From Rapana venosa (Eukaryota; Mollusca; Gastropoda; Neogastropoda; Muricidae): 64,000 bases of DNA. Position numbers and translations under genes: made by a program. The stretch's first letter is position 1, and each line of letters begins with the position of its first letter. Location of the stretch: NCBI GenBank assembly GCA_028751875.1, contig CM054145.1, positions 7,083,085-7,147,084 on the forward strand, given 5' to 3'. Below the pieces are notes generated by a model. It was not told the DNA's origin and made no database searches. It saw nothing but the letters and a program-made list of their open reading frames with translations. Below are positions 22,975 to 36,311 of this stretch, piece by piece.

Positions 22975-23059
22975 GGAGAGTGGGCTGGGTAGGCAAAAAA
23001 TAAGCTAGAGAGAGAGGGGGAGGGAAGGAGGGAGAAAGAGACAGACAGAGAGGGAGGGA

Positions 23060-23420
23060 CTCGAACTCGAACTCGAAATTTTATTGAGAGTAAATGGATA
23101 AGCACAGGGCTTCTTTACACCATGCTCTCACAAAAAAACAGGGGAAAAAACAGGAAAAAAATATAAAAAAGAAGGAAAAAGTCGAGAAAAACTACATACC
23201 CCCCCCCCCCCCCCAATCAAAACAGAAGGGAGGGAGAAAGAGACAAGAGAGAGAGGAAGGGAGACAGAGAGAGAGAGAGAAAGGGAGGGATAACGATAAC
23301 AAAATTTTATTGCCGTTAAGCTAATAAGCTCATACAGCAGCGAAGCGTTGCAGCACAACGCAATTACATGACATGGAAACCAAGGCATTAATCTTCATAA
23401 TGTACAGCAAATCACGAAAC
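23060..23420 (-). mobile_element. Two LINE 3'-end scraps separated by a GA-rich tract
   Basis: First: TCGAACTCGAAATTTTATTG on plus, a polyadenylation-type AATAAAATTT end with TTCGAG tail (23060-23130). Second: CGATAACAAAATTTTATTGC (23293-23312), an AATAAAATTTTG end with a TTATCG tail, followed by non-coding sequence to ~23420. No reading frame of a known family is seen here. Confidence 0.55.
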
Positions 23421-23587
23421 TCTTTACTGTCCAGATTTGTTACCACATTCCGAGCCTTTCTTGTGCCAAGTCTCTGCTACACACACTGTGAGCCAAGGTA
23501 AAACTGCAGGAGATCGAAGAGTCGCTAAATCCCGTGAGGCTCGTGCTAAGGATTCCCTGTATGGTGTGTCCTGGGTTCGCTTCCCTT

Positions 23588-24463
23588 TCAGCAAACTGGC
23601 GAGCCTGACACTTCCTCTTTTAACATGTTTTTGTCTTGCTGTTTGACAAACCAGTACACACACTCTGCATCGGTGTCTGATTTTCCTGCGTATTGGATCA
23701 ATATGTCATCAGACTCGCATGTCACAAAATCTTTACCATCTGAATGATGGAGGACAGTTTTTCTGAAGTGTTATTTCTGTGGCTGTCTCTCAGTCTTTTC
23801 TGGGCAGATCTGTCAGTCAGAGTAGCAACGTATTGTGTGACAATCCGTGTCAAATCCACCAACAATATTATCAATCCTCGATTGATAGTCCACATCAGGC
23901 TGCACAACACACACATCGGCACCAGTCAGACACACCTTGGGGTTCCATATCAACCGATGATGGCAACACAACTGATGTTTTCTTGCTGCTATCGTGTGTG
24001 TGTGTACAGTTGGCATGTCTATTTCATGTGTATCTGCACATACTGCACTCGACTGTTCTACACCACTGTCTGGCAGACACAAGGCACTGAAGACACAGTC
24101 ATTGTCACACACCACACCTGCCTGCTTCTCTTTATGTTTTCTGGAACGCTCCTGGTCGCGGCGAATTTGGGAGAAAGGTTTTTTCCTGTAGTATTGTGCT
24201 TGCCTGTTGCGGTTCACTGTAGGATCCACCATATTTGTTGACACTGCTGTGTCAACTGGCTTCAGTGGCAAGACAAAAACCACATTGTCCCCCTCCCCTG
24301 CCACCTTCCAGCTGGAGACTGCATTATCATAAGCGCTTCGATTTGTTGTTTTTTTTTTACAAGATTCAGCGCTATATAAATTCCATATATTATTATTATT
24401 ATTATCAGTCAGCAGGGCGCTTAAGGTTTTCTCCACAGTCGCTGGAAGTCCAGTAACTGGCAT
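23588..24463 (-). pseudogene. Decayed ORF of unknown family, with LINE tail inserted in frame
   Basis: An open minus-strand frame 24463-23813 begins MPVTGLPATVEKTLSALLTD. It then runs for about 26 codons through a LINE 3' end (NNNNNIWNLYSAES from the ATT repeat). It resumes as NAVSSWKVAGEGDNVVFVL, then a basic RRDQERSRKHKEKQ segment. After a frame change, 23750-23588 reads GKDFVTCESDDILIQYAGKS and AECVYWFVKQQDKN before a stop. The composition is protein-like rather than simple repeat. I do not recognise the family; short ORFs of this type may accompany mobile elements in invertebrates. No promoter or introns are visible. Confidence 0.5.
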
Positions 24464-24499
24464 TTTCAGACAGAATTACAAGTTTTTCTGCAGCCCTGT

Positions 24500-24735
24500 T
24501 GCTTCGCGTCGCGTGAGCGCACCGAAAGGGAGGGAGGAAGACAAGAGAGAGAGGAAGAGACACAGAGGGAGGGCGGGAGAAAGAGACCAAGAGAAGGGGA
24601 GGGAGGGAGACAGGGAACGACAGAGACAGACAGACAGACAAAGAGGTGAGGAGAAAGACAGAAGCAAACGGAGTGATAGAATAGGGGAAATTTCTAGCAC
24701 AGAATTTCCTCCAGGTAGTAGGGATGCTATCTAAT
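24500..24735 (-). mobile_element. Repeat F, partial copy (C/T-rich body and 5' end)
   Basis: Plus strand shows a GA-rich tract, GAATAGGGGAAATTTCTAGC and AGAATTTCCTCCAGGTAGTA, the inverted body of repeat F. The conserved 3' block is missing. Confidence 0.6.
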
Positions 24736-25009
24736 AATATTGAAAAGACACTCCCCCCCCCCCCCCCCCCGACATTCCACGAGGGGGACGGGGGAGGGGA
24801 AGGATATCCCATCCAATTTTCGGGTTAGGCTTTTGTGTCTTTTGTCAAAATAGTTCAAAACAGACTGATAAAATTTTGTTTCTGGTTTTCTGAGGCCGAC
24901 ACTTAAAATCCTGGCAAACTTGTAACGGTGACATTTGGTTTGAAATTTTCTGGGTTTCTTATTGTTTATACAGCAAGTTTCCTTTGGTTGGTTGTTGTTG
25001 TTAGTGTGA

Positions 25010-25215
25010 ATGTGTGTGTGTGTGTGCGTGCGTGTGTGTGTGTGTAAGTGCGCGCGCACGCGTGTGTAGTGAGCCTGTGTGAGTGTGCGCGCGTGTGTAG
25101 TGAGTGTGTGTGTGTGTGTGTGCGCGCGCGCGCGTGTGTGTAGTGAGTGTGTGTGTGTGTGCGCGCGCGCGTGTGTGTAGTGAGTGTGTGTGTGTGCGCG
25201 CGCGCGCGTGTGCAA
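25010..25215 (+). repeat. (TG)n(CG)n TAGTGAG higher-order repeat
   Basis: Four units of (TG)n-(CG)n-TGTGTGTAGTGAG of 40-55 bp; fully alternating purine-pyrimidine except the TAGTGAG spacer. Confidence 0.9.
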
Positions 25216-25358
25216 TGTGTGAAAGAGAGACAGACAGACAGACAACCAGCCACGAAGAAGCACCATCCAAACTCATAAAAAAAACCGACACCACTTCATT
25301 GACATTTCTTTAAAAAATATTTACATCTCAATTTCTGTACATTATTAAGGTTTTCGAA

Positions 25359-25409
<51 letters not shown>

Positions 25410-26855
25410 GACATACTCGTTCATAATAAAGGTTGTTCTTCAAAATGCATGTTGTGTCACAAGAAGAAGAAAAACCCAGAAAACAAAAACTAGCTTGTAA
25501 CAGCAAGATTCTTCTTCTATATCTGAGAAAGAAAAAAACAAAAACAAACTTGACATAAGACTGACACCACTATGACACTACAAAATCCACACTGAATAAG
25601 GTTGGGGAAGTAGAAAGAATAATGGAAAGGAAGGAGAGACAGACACAGAGCGAGAGAAACAAGTGTAAGCGTCTCACTCACGAATATCGTGTGTATAGGA
25701 CAATGAACATACAACCACCAATGAGTAATAATTAAAATTTAAAAAAAAAAGATTAAAAAAAAAAATCTCACACACAAACTCAAATCTTCACTATGTTAAG
25801 CAAAAACTTAGCAATGTTTACTCTTCGTATAATATTACGCAAGTACACCATCAACAACGAGAAAGAAGAAAAAAAGCTAGTCTATTCATAACAATATACA
25901 ACAACAGAGAAAAGACAAACAAAACAAAACAAAAAGCATACTGACTGATTTTTTTTTTTTAAAGTTTCTAAATGTCTTTGACATTTGAAACGAAATTATT
26001 CAACTGAACAACCCACCTCTTGCATCTTGGCGAAAAATGGATAAGAGGATTTTGTTTCTTACCCCCTATTTTTCTCACAACATACTTTCAGCTGCCGTAC
26101 AGTAATGAATATATCTTTGTAATACTCTTTACAGTCTACTGCACTTCTCCACTCACCCAATAACCAACCAACCAACCAACCGAATAAGGGATAGAAAAAG
26201 GTCCAGTCAAGCTTACTACAATACACAGCCCTTAGACAAAATAGGGGCACAAGAACAAAGAAGGCCCACACGAGGCATTTTATTCAACAATTCAGAAAAC
26301 CAAAACCAAACAGTAGGCAGGACAACAACAACAACAACAACAAAAGAGCAGAGCAGAATTTAACATAGATGTTATAACATAGATGTGTGTGATCCGTGAA
26401 CAAGACATTTATCACAGTGCAATAAGAGTTACGGGATAAACTGATACGAAACGGTCGATTAAGGCAACTGTAAAAATGGATACATGGTAGTAGTACAGAC
26501 ATGGAAGAGCCAAGACATAAGGGAAGAGAAATAGAAGAAAAATGCAAACGTACATACAGCCGATTCAAATGCATGATCGCTCTGTCATACAAGAATAGTT
26601 TCTTTTTTTATATATCCCCCATGTCATCATTTATACCCCCCACGTCATCATTTACATCCCCCATGTCATCACATTACATACAATATTCACAATACCCCCC
26701 CCCCCTCCCAAAAAAAAATTCTCACACATCTTTTTTTCTTTTCCTAAGACAACAAATGTGTTCAGGGAAGCAATTTAAAACACACATTTTATCCACTTTC
26801 TAAACACACATCAGAGACGGTTAGGGGGCTAGAGGGAAAAAAAAAGAAAAATCAG

Positions 26856-27105
26856 AGGAAGCCACATATATTCAAATCCTTTCTTTATCTACAAGAAACG
26901 CTCAAAACATTGGAGACACTCTACACTGATACAGAATGGCATCCAGAGAAGAGAAAATCCCTTCTTCACAGCACAAATCTGAGGAAGCTGCTTATATTCA
27001 AATCCTTTCTTTACCTACAAGAAACACTGCAAACATTTTACTCTGATACAAAATAGCGTACACTACAGAGAACAGAAAATCCCTTCTTCACAGCACACAA
27101 ACTTG
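26856..27105 (+). repeat. ~125-bp tandem duplication
   Basis: TATTCAAATCCTTTCTTTA(T/C)CTACAAGAAAC and AAAATCCCTTCTTCACAGCAC occur twice in the same order (26870-26970 and 26995-27098). Confidence 0.88.
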
Positions 27106-29044
27106 GAACAGATCTGTGAAGAATGCAAAGAACAGTGGAAGATCTGCAGTCACAAATGCTGCTGACAGCTTTTTTTTTCTATAACAGACACAACTTTCTG
27201 TGTCAAATGTACATCAACAGAGACAATCAGCACCACAAAAACAAAACAAAAAAGAGGAAATCAAACAAAATCCAGGTTTGCAAAATGTCCCTTTTTTAAG
27301 ACACGAGAGTCAAGCTGAATCATCCCACAGCAACTGTTAAGTAAGAAACTATTCCCGGAGAAGGGCAGGAAAAAACAACACAGGGGAAAGAAGAGATGAA
27401 TAAAAGGTACTCTCCGTATTTCAGAAAAGAACAAATATAAGAACTAACAAAGATGTAAATCAGGAAAGATAATTTAAAAAATTCTCTCCATCTGTTTCAA
27501 AATACTGCACACCCCAACCAGGAGCCTTGGCTGTGAACGTTTTTTGGACTTAAGGGTCAGTAGTTCAAACCTCCAGCCCTCAACCATCTCTGCTCTTATG
27601 GAGAAGCCATGTAGATAGTTACCTGCAGTCCTATCTATGGGATGGGGCATGGCTCGTTCACTAGGATTTCTGGATGAAGGTGAACAGCCCGTTCACCCGA
27701 AGTCAGCTGTCAACCTGGGACGAGGGGAAAATGTTAACATTGGGGTTGTTTTTTTGTTCAAAATTTGTTCTTTTTAACATCAATATTGTTTTTTATGGCT
27801 GTGCAAGTGATTGAATGAGTGAAGGATGGTATTTTTTTGGCTGGAAACTGAATCGTCATTGAAATGACATTTGATATGCTAAAAACATTGTTTGATTTAA
27901 GGAGGGGGATAACGAAATAATTTCTTTTTCTGCCCTTAAATTCTGGTGTGGTGTTTCATGCATGGGTGAATGTGAACACATCTTTGCACACACACACACA
28001 CACGCGCACGCACGCACGCGCGCGCGCGGATTCTGTGACAGTCCTTAGCAGTAACACTAAGTCTGTACCAGAGGGTAACACACGGAAATCGAAGGGAACT
28101 TAACAGATCACAATTTGAAAGGTCATTGTACACAACCTACTTTTTATCTTTTATGTCAGGGGCCTCAACAAAGATTCTGCCTTCTTGAAGTCTTAAAAGC
28201 CTTAGATGGCTAGATGGGGAAAAAAAAGGCAAATGCATTGCTTATTCGAGGTACCATCTGGAAATAAACATGTGACTTGACTAAGAGCAAGCATGCAGAG
28301 GCTGAGGGGAAACCTGGCAGAGCTTTCACACTTTTGTTTTCTTTCCTCGGCTACCGCTCCAAGGCTGACTAATAGCGAGACCTTGCGTACGCGACTCTTT
28401 TTGCCCATCATGAAGGTAGCCGCATTCTGTCTTTGGGGTATACATTTTCTTTATGACTGGTCTGATAACAGATCACACTTCATCGAATCTTTTGTTGTTC
28501 GATCATGTTCGGTCATAACATTATATGACAAAAGGAAAAACAAACCAGGCACTCCAGCCATTCTCTATGAGCCAGACAGTCTTAAATATGTAAACTAATT
28601 TAAAAGCAAAAAGCAATCTTACTGACAAGGCTGGAAAGTGAGAAAACGGAGCAAAGCGAAAATACGATTGCTGAAACCCTTTGTGGAACAAGAAAAAAAA
28701 AAGTCATACACATTTTGCACCTTAAAATACATTTTCTTAAAAGAGAGAGAGGGGGGGGAGGGAGGGAGGGAGAGAGAGAGGGACCATCACCGTAGTTTCA
28801 GTTTGTCATCGTACGACATCACAAAACCTTTTTTTTTTTCAAAAAAAAAGAAAAAAAGTTGATATATACATTACAGCCAAATGAAGATCAGCATAGCTGC
28901 CTTGTCTTGGCTTTGTCTTCAAACCTTTAAAGCCATGAAATAAAAACAAAACAAAACAAAACAAACTTGTTGATATTTTCATGAAATGTTCCAACTTCCA
29001 TTAAATGGAATCACAGTCTATCACTGGGAAAATACGAAAAGTGA

Positions 29045-29095
<51 letters not shown>

Positions 29096-29379
29096 ATAAC
29101 TTCACTTCAGACCAATCAAATCACTTACCAACTAAAACTTTTCCACTATTTTCAAAGACTGTAGAAAACCTTGAAAGTTTCAGTGTCAAAGCTACATTTA
29201 AAAATAAGTCAATAAATAAATAAAGAGATAAATACATGAACAAATAAATAAATAAATAAATAACAAACAAAAAAAACAACCAAGCAAACACAATAAAGAA
29301 GAAAATCATGCAAGTTGAGCACTGCTTTAAAGCAAAATATTACAGACCTACAATTATCTATAATTCAGACCTACAACAA

Positions 29380-29755
29380 TTATCTATCAATCTTTGCCTT
29401 TTGCGCTGCTGCTACAACGTTCTTTAAATATCAAGAACGTGACAACCAGATCTCCACATTCAGTATATACTTATTCTATCACAAGTAGTAATAACAACAA
29501 CACCACACAAGCCATTTGGTACTAAAATCACTCTCTGCAAAAAAAATAATAAATAAAAATAATATAGCGAGGGAGCGACCCCCTATCCTTCAATAGCCTA
29601 CCATCATCCAATTTTTGCCTTTGGTGTGCTACTTACTCTATATCAAGAACATGACAAACCAGATCTACACATTCAGTATATACTTCTTCTATCACAAGTA
29701 GTAATAACAACAACAACACAAGCAATTAAATTTGAATACAGCGAGGGGGAGGGGA
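29380..29755 (+). repeat. Diverged direct duplication, ~180 bp
   Basis: ATATCAAGAAC(G/A)TGACA, CCAGATCT(C/A)CACATTCAG and ATCACAAGTAGTAATAACAA occur at 29425-29495 and 29640-29710, each followed by AGCGAGGG. Confidence 0.85.
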
Positions 29756-31245
29756 GGGGGAGGAGACCCATGGGAGGGGGGGAGGAGACCCCCTGGGGGG
29801 AGGGGGGGGGACCCCCTGCAGTTTAACGGCCATGCACAAGATATCAAAACCTTTCGGCCGACAGTCATGGACATGATTTACACGGCAGTACAGCACAATA
29901 GAAGGAAGGTAGAGTTCAACGGCACTGCAACGATTCAGATCTTGTTGTCATTAGTGGCATGCACACGACCAGGGCGGTCGTCTATCAACAATAACCTGGA
30001 CACAAACAAAAGATCAGGAATAAAAAAACCAATGGTCTATACGTGCGCACGCTCGCATGCACACACACACACACACACACACAAAGCAAATGCATTGCTT
30101 AATGTACCATCTGGACATAAAACTTTGACTTGACTTCACACACACACACAGAGGCAGGCATACACACAGACACACACAAGCACACACACACACAACACAG
30201 ACACTACCACAGAACTGAGGTGGGAAACCTCTTGTCAAAAAAGCGAAGAAGGATCTCTAAGCTAAAGCCCCCCCCCCCCACCCCCCCAAAAAAAAAAAAA
30301 AAAACAACCAACCCCACCCCCCCAAAAATCAACAACTTTCTTTTCTTTGACAAAAACTTGACAGTGTTGCTGTGAGGTTTTCTTTCGTAAGTTAACATTT
30401 TCCTATCCTTGAACTTTACATGAAAGAGGGCTGTTTTGATGGAAGGAAATGAAACGAGTGGTGGCAAGTGGATGGGAACGACAGTTTTTTTTTCTTTTGT
30501 CGAAGAAAACGAAAATGAGAAGAGAGTGTGGAGGATAAAGGTTGGAGAGTAATACTATTTCTATAGTGATCAAGACGTATAGAAAATGTTGGTGGGAATA
30601 TTTTCAGAAACCCCCCACAAATCCAGCAGGTATTGTACAGATTTCCTATCCTCAGATTAAATGGAATAACAACTCAAGTAACTAATCTGTGACACAGGTT
30701 TTTCTTGCTGTTTGTTAAAAAAAGAAAAATCAGCAAATATAACATTTTACTTTATGTCATTTATAGCCACTTATGGACCAGCAAAACATAGCAAAAATTA
30801 ATAAAAACCAGACATGCTTTATAAAATATTAACTTAAATGTGTACGTTCAATATTCACAACACTATTTTGCCATGGATGACTGTATTCGCGTGTTTTGTT
30901 TTAAAATCAAAATCAGTGAATATATATTTTTTCTTTTTAAAAAGGTTTTGACACACTCACAAGCTTACCTGGACAAGGTGGAAGTATCAACTAAACCACC
31001 CCCCCCCCCCCCCCCCCCCCCCCACCACACACACACAAAAGGTGGGGAAAATATATGCACTAAAAAGAGAAGAAAACTCCCCCCCCCCCACTAATTCTTT
31101 ACTTGATTTCTGCTTTGTACATGCTCACTAATACCATCTACTTCTAGTCTAGTACATTCCAAACTCATTTCCTAAGTGCGGTTCTCTACCGATTTCTGCT
31201 TTTGTGTATCATGTTTACTACATACTTCTAGTCTAAAAAGTAAAT

Positions 31246-31517
31246 AAGGTAAAGGTATCCCATAACCCATGTGGTCGTAGAGGAGCGAGGCATCAGAGAC
31301 CTCAGCTTCTCCAGCATATTGAGGGCAGCGCCCATCTCTCCCTCCCTGCTTTACCTTCCCTGACCCTAAAGAGGCAGGTACCCATTTACAGCTGGGCGAA
31401 CTGTACTGAAGCCAAGGCGCGCAAACGGTCACCCATCCATTTGGTAATCATGCCCTATGTTGCTTAACATTGGCTGGGGGAAAGCGAGAGCTCTGACCAC
31501 TGAGCTATCCCATACCC
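31246..31517 (-). mobile_element. SINE-A copy 6
   Basis: Slightly shortened copy in the region downstream of the kinase stop. The flanks share ACTTCTAGTCT (31224-31234 and just after 31525). A further copy of that flank at about 31140 shows a local duplication older than the insertion. Confidence 0.83.
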
Positions 31518-33049
31518 AAGAAAATGACTTCTAGTCTAGTACATTCCAAAACTCATTTCTTACATGTTGAACAAACTTCTTCAGCAAGACCTCCAAAAAA
31601 ATTGCGAACACTACAATCAGCTCACTTTTCAGCAAACATGCGTTAAAACTAGTCACAGATGTGTGAAAATTATGGTTTCATAACATTCACTTCATCTGGG
31701 GAACATAAGCAGCCATGAATCATGGATGAACGTTTTATTTTGTGTCTGCGTTGTTATGGAAAAGGCGAACAAATGTGGACAGCAGTTCTAGATGTCATTT
31801 AGATAACTGGTCACACTCCCATTAGTACATGTAGAGGTTATGTCAGCGCAAAGAGGGGATTTGGGTGGGTGTGTAGGAAAACATTGAGGCAATAGTATTG
31901 AAAATTGAAAGAGAGAGAGGGAGGGGAGAGAGAGAGGGGGGGGAGAGAGGGAGAGAGTGTGTGTGTGTGAAAGACACAGAGAAAGAGAGAGGTGGGGGGA
32001 GAAAGAGAGAGAGGGAGGGGGGGGGGAAGCGAGAGAGGGAGCATGTGTGAAAGGCAGAAAGAAAAAGAGAGACAGAGAGAGAGTTGACACGAGACAACAC
32101 AACAACACTGGTAAGTATTTCTGGTCAAACATTTGATTCATGCAAGAATTCCACTTTCAACAGTTTCACCACCCCCCTTCCTAATACCCATCCACCATCC
32201 ATGCCACCCTCCCCATCCCCACCCTCCTTTCCTGGAAAATATATCTATAAATAAAATGAGGTTCGTTATTACAACAACAAACATGGCGGTTATACCCAGA
32301 AAGAACAAAACAAACAACAATGCGACATGTCATTTCATTTTTTTTTTTTTTTACAGAAGACTTCAAACACCTGATTTTGAAGAAAACAGCTTTGGAGTGA
32401 GAGAGAAAAAAACACCCATTCATAATCATCAACAAATAATCAAATCTAAAAATTGGAGAAAAAAAACAAGTCAAAGTTCAACATTTAAATCGGCAAATGC
32501 TAAAATTACAGCATTGCATGCTGGTCTATGACAACCATCGTACAACTGCCGACAAGTTCCACCCCCCTCACCCCACCCCACACCCTTTCTCAACTCACAC
32601 ACTTCTCCCCCACTTCCCCTTTCCTCCAAATTAACACAACAAGACAAAACCAATAAGAGGGAATTTTTTTTTCTTTCTTTTTACAAAGACAACTGTCGGA
32701 GTGACAACAGTACGACAAAAGGTACGATTTCACGTCATGAACAATAGTTATGAATCACGATATTTAAACCAAGTAAGGCAGTCCGTGGGACTACTACTCC
32801 TGTCAGGTTTGTAACTCTTCTCTGCATAGTTAAATACAGATGATGAAACCGTTTCAAAACACACACACACACATGTACATGCATGCGTGTACACACAGAC
32901 ACAGACACACACACGCAGGCACAGTCACGTGCACACACACAGAGGGTGAGAGCAGAAGATCCGAACCAACAAGTCACGGGAGAATAGCTCAACCAATAAC
33001 AAACAGTAACAACAAGGTAGGCAACAAGACCCCGAGACAACAATGACAA

Positions 33050-33205
33050 ATATTATAAAATAATAATATCCATATCATGAACATTATCAAATAATAATAC
33101 CCAATCATGAAAATTATCAAATAATAATACCCAATCATGAAAAGGATCAAATAATAATATCCATATCAAGAAAATTATCAAATAATAATATCCAATCATG
33201 ACAAT
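33050..33205 (+). repeat. ~33-bp minisatellite, five units
   Basis: Units ATTATCAAATAATAATACCC then AATCATGAAA with ATATCCATATC variants. Confidence 0.92.
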
Positions 33206-33496
33206 TATAGATTGATAGTTTCCGATTCAATGTAAACTTCTTGCCACACAAACAACTGCATATTTCTTTTTTTTCTTTTTGGGTCCTTGGCGAGAACTCT
33301 ATGAGGTTCACCAATGGTGAGATTTATGCATGATATGCAACTGTCTCCTCCCACCATTAAGGTAGCCACATTATGACTGTGGGGATAACTGCATTGTCTA
33401 AAGTAGTACAGATGTGGAACATGGTTTCTTACAAACATCAAACAGTAGAACCCGACTTCTCTCTTGTGGTAAGATTTGATGATAAATGTGGTTGAT

Positions 33497-33740
33497 CCAT
33501 TTTATCTATACCACTTACTCTTAAGTCACAGAAGATTTCTGTACATGAAATTCGGGCTGCTCTCCCCGGGGAGAGCGCGTCGCCACAAGAGCAGCGCCAC
33601 CCTTTTTTTGCTTTCTTTTCCTGTCTGCAACTGTATTTGTTTCTCTTTCGGAATGGGATTTTTTCTACAGAATGTTGCCAGGGACAATTCTCTTGTTGCC
33701 GTGGGTTCTTTTATGTGCGCTAAATAATTATGAGTAAGAC

Positions 33741-33774
<34 letters not shown>

Positions 33775-33880
33775 TAGCACCCAGACCACCAGTCATGGTC
33801 TAATGGATGGGGGGGAAGTTCCAGGCCCATACGGGGATCGAACCATAGCACACTTCCGACCCAGACTTTTCGCTTTCTAA
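33497..33880 (-). mobile_element. SINE-B copy 2
   Basis: Complete inverted copy: 3' end near TATACCACTTACTCTTAAG, core GGTTTATCGTCTCATCCG, head with GGGATCGAACC and AGACTTTTCGCTTTCTA. It lies in the region downstream of the kinase stop. Confidence 0.83.
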
Positions 33881-35634
33881 ACAAAGCGAATGTGGTGGGC
33901 ATGTGGTTGTGTGTGTGTGTGTGTGTGTAAGTGTGTGTGCGCATGTGTGTGTGTATATGTGAGTGTAAGTGTGTGTGTGCATGCATGCAAGCTCACGAGT
34001 GTGTGTGTGCAAGCATGCGCGTGCATGCATGCATGCGCAATTGTAACACACACACACAAGTGCTTGTGTAGATAGATAGTCCTCATTTCATTTAACACTA
34101 ACAAATGTTTTGTCTTTGTTCAATCTGCATGTTATTCTAATACCAGTCACACTTCAGTACACATTTGCTGGCTTTGTTCAAACATCCAATTCTAACATGA
34201 AAAAGAAAAAGCCCCAAGCTAAAACAGACTTTGGAGCCTTGATCACCAACCCTTTTTCTCCTGGCTTAGTACAAAAATAAAAGGGGGAGGGGAACGAGTG
34301 GAAAGGCTTTTACCAAGAAACTTTCAGACACAATTTAAAACTCAACAAGTGTACAACAACTTTACCAAATAAAACTGCACATACACACACCCTTTGCACA
34401 ATCCTTACAGAGAAATATTCAAAGTAAGACAAGACTGAGCAGCATAGCTGCCATTGATTAACGGTTTCAACAGCACAACCCTATCAAGAAAGAAGAACGG
34501 TGGTGAGAACTAGAATTAACACTTTAGCGAGGGGTTGGGATTGGGGATGGGGGAGTGGGTGGGGGTTTGCAGAGGGGAGGGGGATGGCGAGAGGAGGGGG
34601 GGACTGGAGAGGGAAGGGGGAGGGGCCTGGAGAGAGGAGGGGAGGGGAGGGGAATGTGGAGAGGGGGTGGTGGTGGTTGAAAAGGTGGTGATGCCAGAAT
34701 GGAGAAACTGAAGATGTATAACAATACAAGATAAAAATATAATACGATCCACATTTCAATTTTTTTCTACATGAACTCCAGCACACAATACAGATGGGAT
34801 GGGAAAACTAAATCAGTACTGTTCACAGAATTTGTGCTGAGCTTCTGACAGTTGTTCACTTGCTTCCCTTACATTCCAGGAAGAAAAAACAATCGTAAAC
34901 TTTCATCCTGATCAACTCCATTCATTCTCTTTTCAAAACAAACTGACATCTTTTTCATGATGTTCTCAACAACAACAAAAACAAGAAAATAATCAATAAA
35001 AAATATTTTTTCAAATGAAAAAATTAACGAGCAAAACAGAAACGTAGAGTGGGGGGGGAAGCAGTCTGGCAGTCTAAGAGCACAATATAAATACGTCATT
35101 TTAAAAAGTATTCTGAGGATTTGTAAACCGGTAAACCAGTTTACTGTTGTTGTCACAAGTAGTTTAAAAACAATCATGTTCATACTCTTCAACTGGCAAT
35201 AGAATAACATAGTGTAGATTTACTCCCAGTATTGGTCATAAATAATGAGAGAGTCACAACATAACTAAATCATAATTTACCTTAAGTCTAGTAAAAAAAA
35301 TAAAACATTTTTTTTAAAAAGAAAAAAAACTTATATCTCACAAAATTACCATTAATATAATAATAAGGGTGGAAAAAATCATTGAGTACAATAGAGGGGG
35401 TATTTCATTTTATGAGTTTCTTTGTTTAAATTGAAGTAATTTGTGACCTGTCTGCATACTCATGTTCTTTGTAATGTGGAGAAAGGATACGTCAAGTTAT
35501 CCATTTACTGGAACAATTTGCTAAAAAACAAAAACAATGGCTGTATGTGCCTGTGGGATTTTTGTTCTTCTTCTCTCCTCTTTACTTGGTTTCGATGACG
35601 ATGGATCAGATCTTGCATTCATTGCTGACTGCAG

Positions 35635-35800
35635 ACAGCCTACACAGGATGCTCTCAGCTGCTATCCATTCCATCCCAGCTGGTGCTGACCATAGCAGGA
35701 ACTGACCACACTTGGACTTGGTGAAAGGAAGGGGCACCCTAATTTTAACACTGGGCCCTGGACTGGTGACTGAGTGATGCTGGATTTGCCCGCTGTGTGT
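35635..35800 (+). repeat. Repeat K: ~165-bp interspersed repeat
   Basis: AACTGACCACACTTGGACTT and AAAGGAAGGGGC(A/G)C also occur at 45425-45595 (+); an inverted fragment is at 61935-62045. Function unknown. Confidence 0.8.
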
Positions 35801-35811
35801 TATCTACATAC

Positions 35812-36080
35812 TGGCCAAACAAATAACAACAACAACACAACTCAAACCCTAGGAAACAAGGCCAAGACACAGAAATGGTCTGTTTCACCAGTCTGCTCAG
35901 ATCACTGGTCGGCCAAGTCACTGTAGAGAACAGCTCTCAATCCATGTCAACATGAATACACAGAAACTGGCCAAACAAAATTATAGTAGCACAACTTAAA
36001 CCCTAGGAATGAGGCCAAGACACAGCCATGGTTTGCCTTACCATTCTGCTCAGATTTCTGACTGGCTACATCATTGCAAT
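35812..36080 (+). repeat. ~145-bp tandem duplication
   Basis: CTGGCCAAACAAA, CAAACCCTAGGAA, GGCCAAGACACAG and CTGCTCAGAT appear twice, about 135-155 bp apart. The second copy is followed by a (TTGACTTGAC)-ended repeat also found at 46545-46685 and, inverted, at 42310-42470. Confidence 0.85.
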
Positions 36081-36311
36081 TGTAATTGCCCTTCATGGGA
36101 TGATTAAAGTGTTTTTGACTTGACTTGACTTGATGCTCTCAATTCATGTAAGCATAATAAATAAACAGCAACTTACTACACAAAATTAAATGCACTGCAA
36201 CTTTCAACTGGACAAGCCTTACAACTTTGAAGGGTAGGGGTGGAGGTGGTGGTGGGGGGGCTAGGTGCTGAAATTGGTGATAGTGTGGTCACGTTTTGAA
36301 AATCAAGTTTT

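Noticed and set aside
28293..28598. 101-codon plus-strand frame downstream of the kinase
   Set aside because: It crosses a SINE-D tail fragment and has no family resemblance or splice context.
33050..33205. CRISPR-like array of AATAATAAT repeats
   Set aside because: Short AT-rich minisatellite with no unique spacers and no associated genes.
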